From a bacterium (GTDB lineage: Bacteria > Krumholzibacteriota > Krumholzibacteriia > JACNKJ01), in NCBI GenBank assembly GCA_024231955.1, contig JAAEPZ010000253.1:310001-374000 (forward strand): a stretch of DNA of 64,000 nt, written 5' to 3'. This document shows, one piece after another, positions 46,898 through 56,541 of this stretch (positions within the stretch are counted from its first letter, which is position 1; every line of letters begins with the position of its first letter). Below the pieces are notes generated by a model. It saw only the letters and a list, made by a program, of their open reading frames with translations, did no database searches and was not told the DNA's origin. The translations under genes and the position numbers were made by a program.

Positions 46898-47992
46898 TCA
46901 GTAGAGTGTTTTCAAGGAGCTCCAGGTAGTCGTCTCGGTCGATACTATTACACAACCTACAGGTCGTGCACCCATCCGAACCCCGCAGTCGTTGTTGGCG
47001 GGAGCGCAGGGCGACGAATCGTAGAGGAGGAAGTTCCCCTCGGCGAAATCGCAGAACTGCGGATCGAGGCCGAGGTTGCCGTTCAGGTCGACAAAGGGGG
47101 CCATGTCCCCCACCCAGTCGCCGCAGGTGTTGCCGAAGCTGTCCGTGCAGGTGATGTCACCGTTCGCCATCTCCAGCAGGCTGGAGCCGACGTTGCCGTA
47201 GAGAAGGCACTTGTCCACGGTATGATTGCCCGCGCTGCCGAGGGATGCCACGGCACCCTCCGGAGCATCATTGCAGATGAAGGAGCAGTTTGTCGCGGTA
47301 ACATCAACCGAGTACATCCCCATAATGGCGCCCCCGCTACCGACTGCGGAGTTGCCCGCGAACAGGACGTTCTCGATATTCAGATTGGCGCATTCGCGCG
47401 CCTCAATGGCGCCGCCGGCAGCCCCCGAGCCATTGTCCAGGAAAGTGCAGTCGATCAGAGTCACCATCCAGGAGTAACCGATCAGGAACGCGCCGCCGCT
47501 GTCAGAGGCATGGTTGTCGCGGAAGATGCAGTTTTCGAACTCGGCGCTGGCCCCGTCGTTGATCTTCACGGCGCCACCGGCATACTGGTAGCCGCCCTGA
47601 ATGGTCAATCCGGCGATATGCGGCAGATAGTCCCGTTCATTCTTCTCGCCCGTGATGTAGATCTGAAAGCCGAAATGGGGATCGGCCTCCGTCCCCTCGA
47701 CATCAATGACGCAATTGGCGGGATTGCCGCTGATCGATTCGATGAAGATGAATTTCTCGTGCAGAATGATATCGCGATTGCCCTCGCCGGAAAAGATGCC
47801 GTCCCCCAACAGGATGGTGTCATCGTCTGCCGTGAGGGCGACCGCCGCCGTGATGGTCGGCGCATCGCCGCTGCCGTCGGCTTCAACCGTGAAGACAGCC
47901 GCCGCAAGCGGTGTTGAGATCAGAAAAACCAGTAAGGATACAATGGTAACCTTGTTCATGGGGTCCTCTCCCTGAGTTACGTAGTGGCACAA
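46898..47992 (-). CDS. Secreted parallel beta-helix protein with short C-terminal tail WSSLKTLY
   Basis: Paralog of 43110-44387 (VEADGSGDAPTITAAVALTADDDTILLGDGIFSGEGNRD); signal peptide; tail VIVSTETTTWSSLKTLY. Confidence 0.8.
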   Translation of the reverse strand: MCHYVTQGEDPMNKVTIVSLLVFLISTPLAAAVFTVEADGSGDAPTITAAVALTADDDTILLGDGIFSGEGNRDIILHEKFIFIESISGNPANCVIDVEGTEADPHFGFQIYITGEKNERDYLPHIAGLTIQGGYQYAGGAVKINDGASAEFENCIFRDNHASDSGGAFLIGYSWMVTLIDCTFLDNGSGAAGGAIEARECANLNIENVLFAGNSAVGSGGAIMGMYSVDVTATNCSFICNDAPEGAVASLGSAGNHTVDKCLLYGNVGSSLLEMANGDITCTDSFGNTCGDWVGDMAPFVDLNGNLGLDPQFCDFAEGNFLLYDSSPCAPANNDCGVRMGARPVGCVIVSTETTTWSSLKTLY

Positions 47993-48156
47993 CCAGGCAG
48001 GATAGTTATAGGGAGATTATGCAGCATTCGGATGCGACGGACAAGGGCGAAGCTGAATGCTGAGCATTCGGATTCGATTCTCCCGTCGTCTATGCGGGTA
48101 GTAAAAACCGCTCAGGTTCGTACTGCGGCCCCCTCCGACTGCAGACGAGTGCACGC

Positions 48157-49716
48157 TCAATGCGGCCGGTGAAGTTGCCACCACTCGTGTGCTCGCAGTT
48201 GATCCCAGGGTTGCGTGAAGCGGATAGCCTGGAGGCGACGGGTCAACTCGTCGACGCTCTGCGGACGATCCGCCGGGTTCTTGGCCAGGCAATCCAGTAT
48301 CACAGCATCCAATTCGGCGGGGATCGCCATTTCGGATCTCGAGGATGGTGGAGCGGGCTTCGTGGTGGCGTGGTCGATCAGCATCGCGTTGTGAGTCGCG
48401 GCAGGGAATACCAGTTGACCGGTGAGCAGCCAGTAGGCGACGCAGCCCAGAGAGTAGATATCGGAGCGGTTGTCGACCGGACTCACCTCGGTGATCACCT
48501 CGGGACACAGGTAGGCGGGCGTACCGGTGACCTGCCCATCGACGGTAAGTTTCAGGTCGGGTTCGTTGTCGGTCTGCTCCCGTTTGACCAGCCCGAAATC
48601 GAGGATCTTCACGAAGTCGCAATCCTCGCCGTATGTGCAGACGAACAGGTTCGCCGGTTTGATGTCACGGTGAATCAATTGCCGCTTGTGAGCCTCGTTG
48701 AGCGAGTGGCAGGCCTGGATCAGATAGTGGACGACGCGGGACGGCTCAACGGGCCCGTAGCGCGCGATCAGAGTATCCATGTCGATGCCGTCGAGCAGTT
48801 CCATCACGTAGTAGAACGTGCCGTCCTGGGCCAGGCCGTAGTCGTAGATATCGACGGTATGCGGCGAGCAGAGCGCCGCCGTGGCCTGCACCTCGTGTTC
48901 GAAGCGCTGATTCAACCTCTCGATCTCGCCCGGCTCCAGCCCCAGCATGACCTCGGACTTGATCAACTTGACCGCCGCGGGTCGAGCCAGCATGCGGTGA
49001 CTGGCCCGCCAGACCTCACCCATCCCCCCGCCGCCCAGGTGCTCTTCGAGCGTATAGCTGCCCATCTCCCGCGCCGCCCTGACCGATCTGCCCAGTTTGT
49101 AGACCACGTGCGAAACGGTGAGACCCATGATCGCGGAGAACGTCATGACGATACTCAGTATTACCAGGGAACTTTCGGGCAGGACTATCCAGCCGAGGCT
49201 CTGGACCACCCACCGACTGAGCGGGGCGATCGCCGCCGCAGGCAGGATGATGGCCCAGGAGGTCCGCAGTCTGATCGGGACTATGGCGGGGAAAAAAACC
49301 ACCCAGGCCTGGGTGAAGGAGAAATAGGCGATCGGCTGAAATCCGTCGGCGATCAGGCCGTAGCATTCACCGACGCCGTAATACAGCGCCGCATAAAGGC
49401 CAAAACCCAAACCCAGGGCCATGAGCGTGCGGCGGCTGAACAGACGACGGTGCACGATCCAGGCAATCCCCAGCGCGATCAGGATCATCCCCGAATCGTT
49501 GTAGATTTCAAAGGTGCCGTAACCTGCGTTGAAGAGCACTCCATGCGCGAGTAGGTCACCGATACAGATGAAGGTGCCCATCAGCGCCATGCCCCCGGAG
49601 ATCAGGCAGAGGATGACTATCCGTTTGAGGACGATGTCGGTGATATCCCCGGGCAGGGAGCTCGCCACGCTCGGCGTGACACCGGCCTTGCGGATGAATT
49701 GCGTCTCTTGCGACAT
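48157..49716 (-). CDS. Membrane serine/threonine protein kinase, TM domain N-terminal and kinase C-terminal
   Basis: About six TM segments, then YTLEEHLGGGGMGEVWRASHRMLARPAAVKLIK, HRDIKPANLFVC, KILDFGLVKRE, GTPAYLCPEV, RSDIYSLGCVAYWLLTG. Confidence 0.9.
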   Translation of the reverse strand: MSQETQFIRKAGVTPSVASSLPGDITDIVLKRIVILCLISGGMALMGTFICIGDLLAHGVLFNAGYGTFEIYNDSGMILIALGIAWIVHRRLFSRRTLMALGLGFGLYAALYYGVGECYGLIADGFQPIAYFSFTQAWVVFFPAIVPIRLRTSWAIILPAAAIAPLSRWVVQSLGWIVLPESSLVILSIVMTFSAIMGLTVSHVVYKLGRSVRAAREMGSYTLEEHLGGGGMGEVWRASHRMLARPAAVKLIKSEVMLGLEPGEIERLNQRFEHEVQATAALCSPHTVDIYDYGLAQDGTFYYVMELLDGIDMDTLIARYGPVEPSRVVHYLIQACHSLNEAHKRQLIHRDIKPANLFVCTYGEDCDFVKILDFGLVKREQTDNEPDLKLTVDGQVTGTPAYLCPEVITEVSPVDNRSDIYSLGCVAYWLLTGQLVFPAATHNAMLIDHATTKPAPPSSRSEMAIPAELDAVILDCLAKNPADRPQSVDELTRRLQAIRFTQPWDQLRAHEWWQLHRPH

Positions 49717-49855
49717 GGGCGCACCTCCCGACTCAGGATCTGACCGAATCCGATTCAGACTATAATTATTCCCCGATCCGATCAAGGACAGTTAATGGGC
49801 ACTTCACCGGGGACCGATCCCGCGCTCTGGCAATCGCCTCCGACCAGGCAAACCC

Positions 49856-49882
49856 AAAAGGGCCCGCCAGCCGGCGAGCCCT
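49856..49882 (-). terminator. Intrinsic terminator after minus-strand cassette
   Basis: Minus strand AGGGCTCGCC-ggct-GGCGGGCCCTTTTGGG (one G-U pair). Confidence 0.65.
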
Positions 49883-49916
49883 GTAGATTCACACGTTTGC
49901 GACGCGGACCGCAACC

Positions 49917-51302
49917 CTAGCGACGCTCGAGATCGCGGCGCACCTCCTGAACGAAAAGCAGCCGCCGCTCCAGTTCGCCCCTCTCGACAGCGAACCGGGG
50001 CTCGGATCCCCCCGGTCCCAGTGGCGGCCCTTCGGCCTTGATAAGCCGATAGAGAGTCTCCAGGTTCGTCAGCAGGCGAACGTTGTCGGGTTCCAGGGCC
50101 GATATCCGCAGCATCCTGGCCGCCAGGTCCGTGTCGTTGTCTCCCGCGTTCGGATCCAGATAGACCTGTCTCAACTGCGTCACCAGGGCCAGATTGCCGA
50201 GAGCCGCATCGTAGGGCGCCAGGGTCGCGGCTCTGCCGAATTGGGCCGTGGCCGAGGTCCAGACCTCCGTTGCTTCCGCCTCCGCACCCTGCGCAGCCAG
50301 CAGCGTCATCCGACCGGACAGCGCCCAGGAGATCGGCTCGACGTCGTTCCCGGCCTCCACCTCCAGGTTGCGATAGACCTCCATGGCCGCCGCGCCCAGA
50401 CGGGCCGCCCGCGCCGCCCCCGCGAGGTCTCCCTCCTCCGCGCACCTCCTGGCGGCGAGATAACCGACGACACCATCGGCGAAAACCAGTTCGGGCATGA
50501 TCTGCTGAAGCGGCAACGTACCCAGTTCGGTCGTCGCCCTCACCCAGCCGCCCAGATCGTTGTCCTGGCTGCTCAATTCCAACCAACCGTCGCGGGCGCC
50601 CACGATCCAGTAGGCGCTTTGTCTGCCCACATCGAGGGGCAGAGGCATACCGGTCAGGGTCTCGTCCCGCTCGGAGCGCAGAGCGAGGGATTCGCCGAAC
50701 GCCTGGGGGATCCCATCAAGCTGTCGGCGAGTCAATTCGCGCGGCGGGAAGGCCACTCCCCGCGACGGCAGCCAGCCCTCGAATTCGTGACCGGCTATGG
50801 TCAGCCGCAGATCCTCCCGCCGTTCTCGACGCAGAAAACGGAGATAGCTCTGGATGTAGATCCGCTGCCCCTCCTCGTAGATGCGGCCCCAGATCAGAAC
50901 CAGCCCATGCCCGGGCCGCATTTGCTCCCGGGCCCCGTATTCGCGGCCCAGCAGCATATCCAGGATTCTGTCGGGTTCCCGTGTGATGGGATCGTTGGGA
51001 TCCCCTACCAGGCGCACTCCGCCGATGCTGCGGTACTTCATCATGCTGAACAGCGTATCGAAATGCACGAGCAGGGAGAGCTCCCCACCTGTCCCGCTGT
51101 CGAGCAGCTCCGAACCGCCGGCAAAGACGTAGGGCATGACCACCGTGTTGACCCGAGCGCCGGGGAAGACGCTGGGCTCGTTGATGTCCCCCGCAGGCAT
51201 CTCCGCCCAGACCGACAACGCCGGAAGCAGAGCCAGCGTCAGAATCGTCGCCCGCAGGCGGATGCCCGGCCGGTCGCCTCTTTGTCGCCTAACCGTTTTC
51301 AT
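49917..51302 (-). CDS. Secreted TPR-containing protein of unknown function
   Basis: Signal peptide region RATILTLALLPALSVWA; C-terminal alpha-helical repeats; starts inside the preceding stop region (ATGAAAACGGTTAG overlap). Confidence 0.6.
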   Translation of the reverse strand: MKTVRRQRGDRPGIRLRATILTLALLPALSVWAEMPAGDINEPSVFPGARVNTVVMPYVFAGGSELLDSGTGGELSLLVHFDTLFSMMKYRSIGGVRLVGDPNDPITREPDRILDMLLGREYGAREQMRPGHGLVLIWGRIYEEGQRIYIQSYLRFLRRERREDLRLTIAGHEFEGWLPSRGVAFPPRELTRRQLDGIPQAFGESLALRSERDETLTGMPLPLDVGRQSAYWIVGARDGWLELSSQDNDLGGWVRATTELGTLPLQQIMPELVFADGVVGYLAARRCAEEGDLAGAARAARLGAAAMEVYRNLEVEAGNDVEPISWALSGRMTLLAAQGAEAEATEVWTSATAQFGRAATLAPYDAALGNLALVTQLRQVYLDPNAGDNDTDLAARMLRISALEPDNVRLLTNLETLYRLIKAEGPPLGPGGSEPRFAVERGELERRLLFVQEVRRDLERR

Positions 51303-52125
51303 CGCAGCCTCCGATCCCCTCCAGCCGGAGCAGTCCCCGATAGCCCGCATCGTTGCGCGCCCGGGTCACAACCTCGATACTGAGCTCGTCCACGTACTGC
51401 TTGAGACCGGCCGCGTTCGGGCCGCTGCCGGAGTCGAGCAGACCCCGCGCGCGACAGAACGAGCGGCGAGCCTGGTCATATCGACCCAGCTCCAGCTGCG
51501 TCAATCCAATACTGATCGCGGAGAAGACGCGCAGGTCGGCGGAGTCTGTGAACAGACGGTCGAGGCTCAACGTCGTGGTGTTTTGCTCAACCACGTACTC
51601 CGCCTGCTGAAACCCGGAACCCGGCGCCCCCGATTGCGCGCGCATGGGCGGCATCAGGTAGCTGACCAGCCCCTCGAGTTGCCGCTCCCCCTCGGCGTTT
51701 TCGGCCATGATGACCATGCCCCAGACCTCGACCAGCACATCGTGGGCGCGCAGCAGGTCCACGAGATCATCATCGAAATCGCCCTCGCCCCGCGGGCTGC
51801 GGCCGTCGCAGCGGAGAACCTTCAGTGAGACATCATCCGGGTCGGTGGCCAGCGACGCCCGTTCTTCGCCGGTCTCAACGGTCGCGACCAGACGCTGCAG
51901 ATCGGTCTCCAGACGGAAACGGAGGCGCTCCAGGATGAAATCGACGAAGCGCTCATCCTCATTGCCGCTGCCGTAGTAGGTGATATCGTCCAGCAGGACC
52001 TTGTACCCCGGCAGATCCACCTGCCCCGTGCAGTCGACGATGTCCGCCCGAGCAGGCGACGCGAAGATCAGGATCAGCAGGATGAATCTCAAGCCGAGTT
52101 CGGATAGTCGTCGTGACATTCCCAT
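51289..52125 (-). CDS. Secreted protein of unknown function, C-terminal TPR-like
   Basis: Signal peptide ELGLRFILLILIFASPARA; LGRYDQARRSFCRARGLLDSG TPR-like unit; coupled to the 49917-51302 gene. Confidence 0.55.
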   Translation of the reverse strand: MGMSRRLSELGLRFILLILIFASPARADIVDCTGQVDLPGYKVLLDDITYYGSGNEDERFVDFILERLRFRLETDLQRLVATVETGEERASLATDPDDVSLKVLRCDGRSPRGEGDFDDDLVDLLRAHDVLVEVWGMVIMAENAEGERQLEGLVSYLMPPMRAQSGAPGSGFQQAEYVVEQNTTTLSLDRLFTDSADLRVFSAISIGLTQLELGRYDQARRSFCRARGLLDSGSGPNAAGLKQYVDELSIEVVTRARNDAGYRGLLRLEGIGGCDENG

Positions 52126-52148
52126 GCGTTATCTCCCAACGAACATGA

Positions 52149-52850
52149 TTAGCGATCCGATTGCTGATGCAACAGGAGGATGGCCGACGTCAACGCACTC
52201 TCCACCATGGCGACCTTGGCCCGATCGGGAGCGGGACGCGCACGCAGCCACCCGGCGTAGGGCATCAGATCGTCCTGTTCAAGGCTGTTGCGGACGACTC
52301 GACGGTAATTCTCAAGCAGTCGCAGCGAGCCGCGATCACCCAGCTCCCCCGTGAGTTCGACGGCCGCGCGGTGGGTCTCCCAGGTGAAGAGGCGGGTGCG
52401 GTTTTCGAGCACTTTGCGCAGATGGCCGCAGACGGCATCACGATTCGTGAGCCCCACTGCGCGCAGCCCCACCTTGGCGGCCAGGTAGCTGTTGTCGCCG
52501 CCGCTTTGCAGCATGTTCAGCAAGGGGGGGACGGCGTGCTCGCCGAAGGCGCTGAGGGTGAGGGCGGTGGCCCTCATCGTATCGCGGGTCGCGGTCGCGC
52601 TGCCCAGATCCAGTATCAGTCCGCGCATCTCGGCGACCTGGGAGAGCTGCATCTTCTGACGGTTGATGGCGTTGTTGACCGATCCGGTCAGGAGGAAGCC
52701 CACGAAAGCCAGCATGATTCCCGTGATGATGGGCATGAAGATCTGCAGGATATCCAGCCGACTCCTGGGTTTGCCCTCAAGCCGTCCCAGTTTCTCCTCG
52801 GCGGCGAGCAGGCGCTGCTCCAGATCCTCAATCCGTTTCTGATCGGGCAT
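52149..52850 (-). CDS. Coiled coil plus single-TM protein with HEAT-like C-terminus, unknown function
   Basis: KRIEDLEQRLLAAEEKLGRLEGK coiled coil; IFMPIITGIMLAFVGFLLTG TM; HAVPPLLNMLQSGGDNSYLAAKVGLRAVG HEAT-like. First gene of a same-strand cassette. Confidence 0.55.
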   Translation of the reverse strand: MPDQKRIEDLEQRLLAAEEKLGRLEGKPRSRLDILQIFMPIITGIMLAFVGFLLTGSVNNAINRQKMQLSQVAEMRGLILDLGSATATRDTMRATALTLSAFGEHAVPPLLNMLQSGGDNSYLAAKVGLRAVGLTNRDAVCGHLRKVLENRTRLFTWETHRAAVELTGELGDRGSLRLLENYRRVVRNSLEQDDLMPYAGWLRARPAPDRAKVAMVESALTSAILLLHQQSDR

Positions 52851-53021
52851 GTGCCCCTCCCGGAGTCAGTGAGAGACCAGGTGTGTGAACTCTGGAATCA
52901 TCTCATCGATGCGGGGCAAGCTGGGCGGACCGGGAGGATGCGGCGGCAGGAGGTCGTGACGGTCTCCACGCTCATTCAACTATAGATGTGCCGCCCATTG
53001 TAGTCAATGAAGCGATCGCTC

Positions 53022-56000
53022 CTATTTCAGCAGCGTCAGTTTGCGGGTGGCCACACTGCCCCCGGCCTCAAGCCGCGCAAAGTACAGTCCGGAGGGGAGG
53101 TTGTGGCCCCGATCGTCCCGACCGTCCCACGTCAGTTCGCCGTCCCCCCGATTGAAGACGCCGTCGGCCAGGCGCTTCACCCGACGACCCCGCACATCAA
53201 AGATCTCGGCCACCAGCCGCTGCCGGTCGCTCAAGGTGAAGGTCAGCTTGACCGAGGGGTTGAAGGGGTTGGGGAAAGGGGTGGCTAGGCGGAGGCCGCG
53301 CGGCGCGAGCGCCGGCACCGCTATGCCGGTGGCGTCGCCGCACTGACACCAGCCGATCTGCAGACCGTTGGCGCCGTCGGGCAGATACACCCGGCCGCCA
53401 TGCACCGTCACCGCCTCGCCGCGCGCCATCTGCCCCACGGCGATGGGACCGGTCGGATTGGAGACATCCACCACCTCGAGCCCGGCGTCGCCCGTGACGT
53501 ACAGGAAGCCGGTGCCGTGGTCCAGCCGCTCGGCCGAACCGGCCGTGGTGAACCCTGCCGCGAGCGCGGGCGCGGCGGGATCGGTGAGGTCGATCACGCA
53601 AAGACCGGCGGAACCGTCGGCCAGAAAGGCGTAGTCGCCGTCGACGACCACATCGCGCGCGTCACCGTTCGTGTCGAGCGCCGCGGCGATGCCGACCAAT
53701 TCGGGATCGGCGATATCCAGAATGATCAATCCGGCGGATCCCGCCGCCACGCAAGCGTAGTCGCCCGCGAAATCGATCCCCCGGGCGATCCCCCCGAGCG
53801 GCAAGGTCTGCACATGGACGGGCGCGGCGGGATCGGCGACATCGAACACGTCGCAGCCGGCGTCCCCCACGGCGTATAGATACCCGCCCCGCAGGGCGAC
53901 GTCGTAGACCGTGACGGCGCCCACGGCCTCACCGAGAAGGAGCGGCGTCTCCGCGGTCGAGATATCGAGCAGCCGGCAGCCGGAGGAACCGACGGCCACG
54001 GCGGCCAGGCTCCCCTCCACGTCCACGGCGTGAGCGAAGCCGATCAGGTCGATGCCGCCGATATTCACCGGCGCCGTGGGATCGGTGACGTCCGCCACCT
54101 GCAGACCGGCTTCGCCGTCAGCGATGAAGGCGTGTCCGCTGCGGCCCGTCAGGACGACGTCACCGGCCAGACCCGGCGTGTCGATCACACCCATCACCGG
54201 CGCAGCCATGGCGCCGCCGATCGAAATGATGCCCAGACCGATGCCGTCCAGCGCGAGCAGCGCGTACTCGCCCGCCACAGCCGCATCCCAGGCGATCCCT
54301 CCCGTCTCCGCGCTCACGACTGGTGTCGGTGAGGTAGGATCGCCGATATCGATCACCTGCATGCCGTTGAATCCCGCAGCCTGGTAAAGGTAGTTGCCGG
54401 CGATTTCAAAGCCCAGCGGATCGCCGGCGGTACCCTGAGTCGCCGTGTATCCCACTCGCGCGGGACTATGGGGGTTGGTCAGGTCGTAGACCTCGATCGC
54501 GTGACCGTCGTTGGCCTGCCCGGACACGTACAGATACCCGCCCGCGCATTCGACGTGAACATCATGATTGATCTCCTCGAGATATTCCTCGCCGACCTGG
54601 AAGGGCGCCGAGGGGTCGGAGATGTCGACGATGTAGATGTACATCATCTCGGTGAGGTAGGCGTAGTCGCCGCAGAGCGCCATGCTCTGAAAGCCGTCGA
54701 TGGAGCAGTGCTCCCCCACCTGCACCGGCGATGCGGGATCGGTGACGTCGTAAATCGTCAGGCAGACGTCGTGCGCCACGTAGGCCAGGTTCTCCCTGAT
54801 CTCCACGTCCCACACGCGGTAGGTGGCGGTGTGCAGATCGTCCAAACGCACCGGCTCTGTCGGATCGGTGATGTCCACCACGGCCACGATGCCGTTCGCC
54901 GCGCAGTAGACGTGGCCGTTCTTTACGGCGATGTCCCCTTCGCGGCAATCGCCGATCGGGTAGTAGGCCAGCGTTATGACGGCGGCGGGATCGGAGATGT
55001 CGAAGAGCGTGAGCCCGGACATGGATCCCACGCACGCGACATCGTCGCCCCAGGCGACCTTCCGGGGCTCCCCCGTCACGCCGGCCGTGCCCGCCATCTC
55101 GAGCTGCGCCAGGTTGTTGATGCCGACGATGCTCACCTCGTAGCCGCTCATGGTCCCTACGCCGACGTAGGCGTAGCCCCCCTCCACGTCGATCGCCGAC
55201 GAGAACATGCCGAGCGGCATCTCCATCTCCACGAAAGGCGCGGCGGGATCGCTCACGTCCACCACCAGCAGACCGTAGTTTTCGCCGACGATATAGGCGA
55301 AGTCGCCGGCCAGATCGAGATCGGCCACCCAGTAGTTGTTCAGATAGGACACGAACAACGGCGCGAGCGGATCGGTTATGTCGTAGATGAGCAGACCGTC
55401 CATGAGGCCGATGTAGGCGTAGTTGCCCCTGAACCTGAGGCAGAAGGGGTGGCTCTGATTGCCGTCGAAGGGGATCGTGGCCGCGAGCGACGGCGAGGCG
55501 CCTTCGGAGATGTCGATGATGTAGATCTCATCGTCGTTGCTGGTGACGTACGCAAGGTTGTCCAGCAGCTCCACCGTGTTCAGCGGCTCGGGCAGCGTCA
55601 GCTCCGCCACCGCGACGGGGGCCGCGGGATCGGAGACGTCGAAGGTCGTGAAGTTCGCCCCGAACAGCGTATAGCAGTAGTCGCCGCTTTTAACGGTGTC
55701 GTAGCTGTAGCCGGGCATCGAGACGGTCGCCGTCACGGTCGGCGCCGCGGGATCGGAGATATCGAAGATCTGAAAATTCTGACCCGTTGCGTAGATGTAG
55801 GGGTAGGCCAGGACCATCCCCATAACGGATCCCCCCGTGTGCCCCAGCACCTCGGGTGTGTGGGGCGCGGAGACGTCGGCGATGTGCAGGCCGTCGACGG
55901 CGCCGATGTAGAGCAGGCCATCTACGTGAACGATCACCTGACCGTTGATGCCGGGGATCGCGCCGCTCCAGTGGGTGAAGTCGGAGTAGTCGAGACAGTC

Positions 56001-56060
56001 CTGGGCGAGAGCGGTCAGGGGCAGAGCGAGAAGCAGCAGTGCAAGGGCGATATGTCTCAT
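53022..56060 (-). CDS. Large secreted LVIVD-repeat protein with FlgD-like sorting module
   Basis: Signal peptide MRHIALALLLLALPLTALA; many DxSDPxAPxxV repeats; TPFPNPFNPSVKLTFTL...WDGRDDRGHNLPSGLYFARL...TRKLTLLK. Confidence 0.88.
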   Translation of the reverse strand: MRHIALALLLLALPLTALAQDCLDYSDFTHWSGAIPGINGQVIVHVDGLLYIGAVDGLHIADVSAPHTPEVLGHTGGSVMGMVLAYPYIYATGQNFQIFDISDPAAPTVTATVSMPGYSYDTVKSGDYCYTLFGANFTTFDVSDPAAPVAVAELTLPEPLNTVELLDNLAYVTSNDDEIYIIDISEGASPSLAATIPFDGNQSHPFCLRFRGNYAYIGLMDGLLIYDITDPLAPLFVSYLNNYWVADLDLAGDFAYIVGENYGLLVVDVSDPAAPFVEMEMPLGMFSSAIDVEGGYAYVGVGTMSGYEVSIVGINNLAQLEMAGTAGVTGEPRKVAWGDDVACVGSMSGLTLFDISDPAAVITLAYYPIGDCREGDIAVKNGHVYCAANGIVAVVDITDPTEPVRLDDLHTATYRVWDVEIRENLAYVAHDVCLTIYDVTDPASPVQVGEHCSIDGFQSMALCGDYAYLTEMMYIYIVDISDPSAPFQVGEEYLEEINHDVHVECAGGYLYVSGQANDGHAIEVYDLTNPHSPARVGYTATQGTAGDPLGFEIAGNYLYQAAGFNGMQVIDIGDPTSPTPVVSAETGGIAWDAAVAGEYALLALDGIGLGIISIGGAMAAPVMGVIDTPGLAGDVVLTGRSGHAFIADGEAGLQVADVTDPTAPVNIGGIDLIGFAHAVDVEGSLAAVAVGSSGCRLLDISTAETPLLLGEAVGAVTVYDVALRGGYLYAVGDAGCDVFDVADPAAPVHVQTLPLGGIARGIDFAGDYACVAAGSAGLIILDIADPELVGIAAALDTNGDARDVVVDGDYAFLADGSAGLCVIDLTDPAAPALAAGFTTAGSAERLDHGTGFLYVTGDAGLEVVDVSNPTGPIAVGQMARGEAVTVHGGRVYLPDGANGLQIGWCQCGDATGIAVPALAPRGLRLATPFPNPFNPSVKLTFTLSDRQRLVAEIFDVRGRRVKRLADGVFNRGDGELTWDGRDDRGHNLPSGLYFARLEAGGSVATRKLTLLK

Positions 56061-56284
56061 GAAAGTCCTTTGCGGATCGTGACGGCGGGATAGGGGAAAT
56101 GAAGCTCCATTATACCACTTCATCGGGGGAACATTCAACTCGCCTATGGCTCCAGTTTGGGGCCGGGCATGCTGCCGGGCGATTCGAACGTACGCACCAG
56201 CAAACCGGCGCTCGTGAAGCAGGTAATGTCACAATGACTCATTCTCAAAGGGGACGCACGCCAGCGGGTTGTGCCCCTTTTCTG

Positions 56285-56308
56285 TTTCGCGGGAACCATC
56301 TTGATGCC
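56285..56308 (-). pseudogene. Possible relic of the last codons of a FlgD-like sorting module
   Basis: TTTCGCGGGAACCATCTTGATGCC matches the live gene end at 57805-57828 (TTTCGTGAGGAGCATCTTGACGCC) at 19 of 24 positions. Both follow a GGGGAC...GTCCC/GCCCC hairpin-like sequence. Confidence 0.3.
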
Positions 56309-56541
56309 GAGGTCGCGATCCGCGGCGCACCGGCCTCCTCCAGCGGTAGTTCAACTCGCTGCAGAACCGAGGTCACGAGCGCCCTTCGTACCGCTCATAC
56401 TTATCTCGGTGTCCTCAATACTCAGGACAGATCGATACTCCAGAGATTGGCATAGTCCAGGCAATGTCATTGCGGTATAATTACGGGTGCGGTGCCGATT
56501 GGGGTGCTGTCGCGATCTTGACACAGGAGTATCGAGTCGAA

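Noticed and set aside
48160-49554. 464-aa plus-strand ORF opposite the kinase gene
   Set aside because: Shadow ORF; kinase motifs are all on the minus strand.
54468-56093. 541-aa plus-strand ORF opposite the LVIVD protein
   Set aside because: Repetitive V/G/H/R-rich shadow of the repeat-encoding gene.
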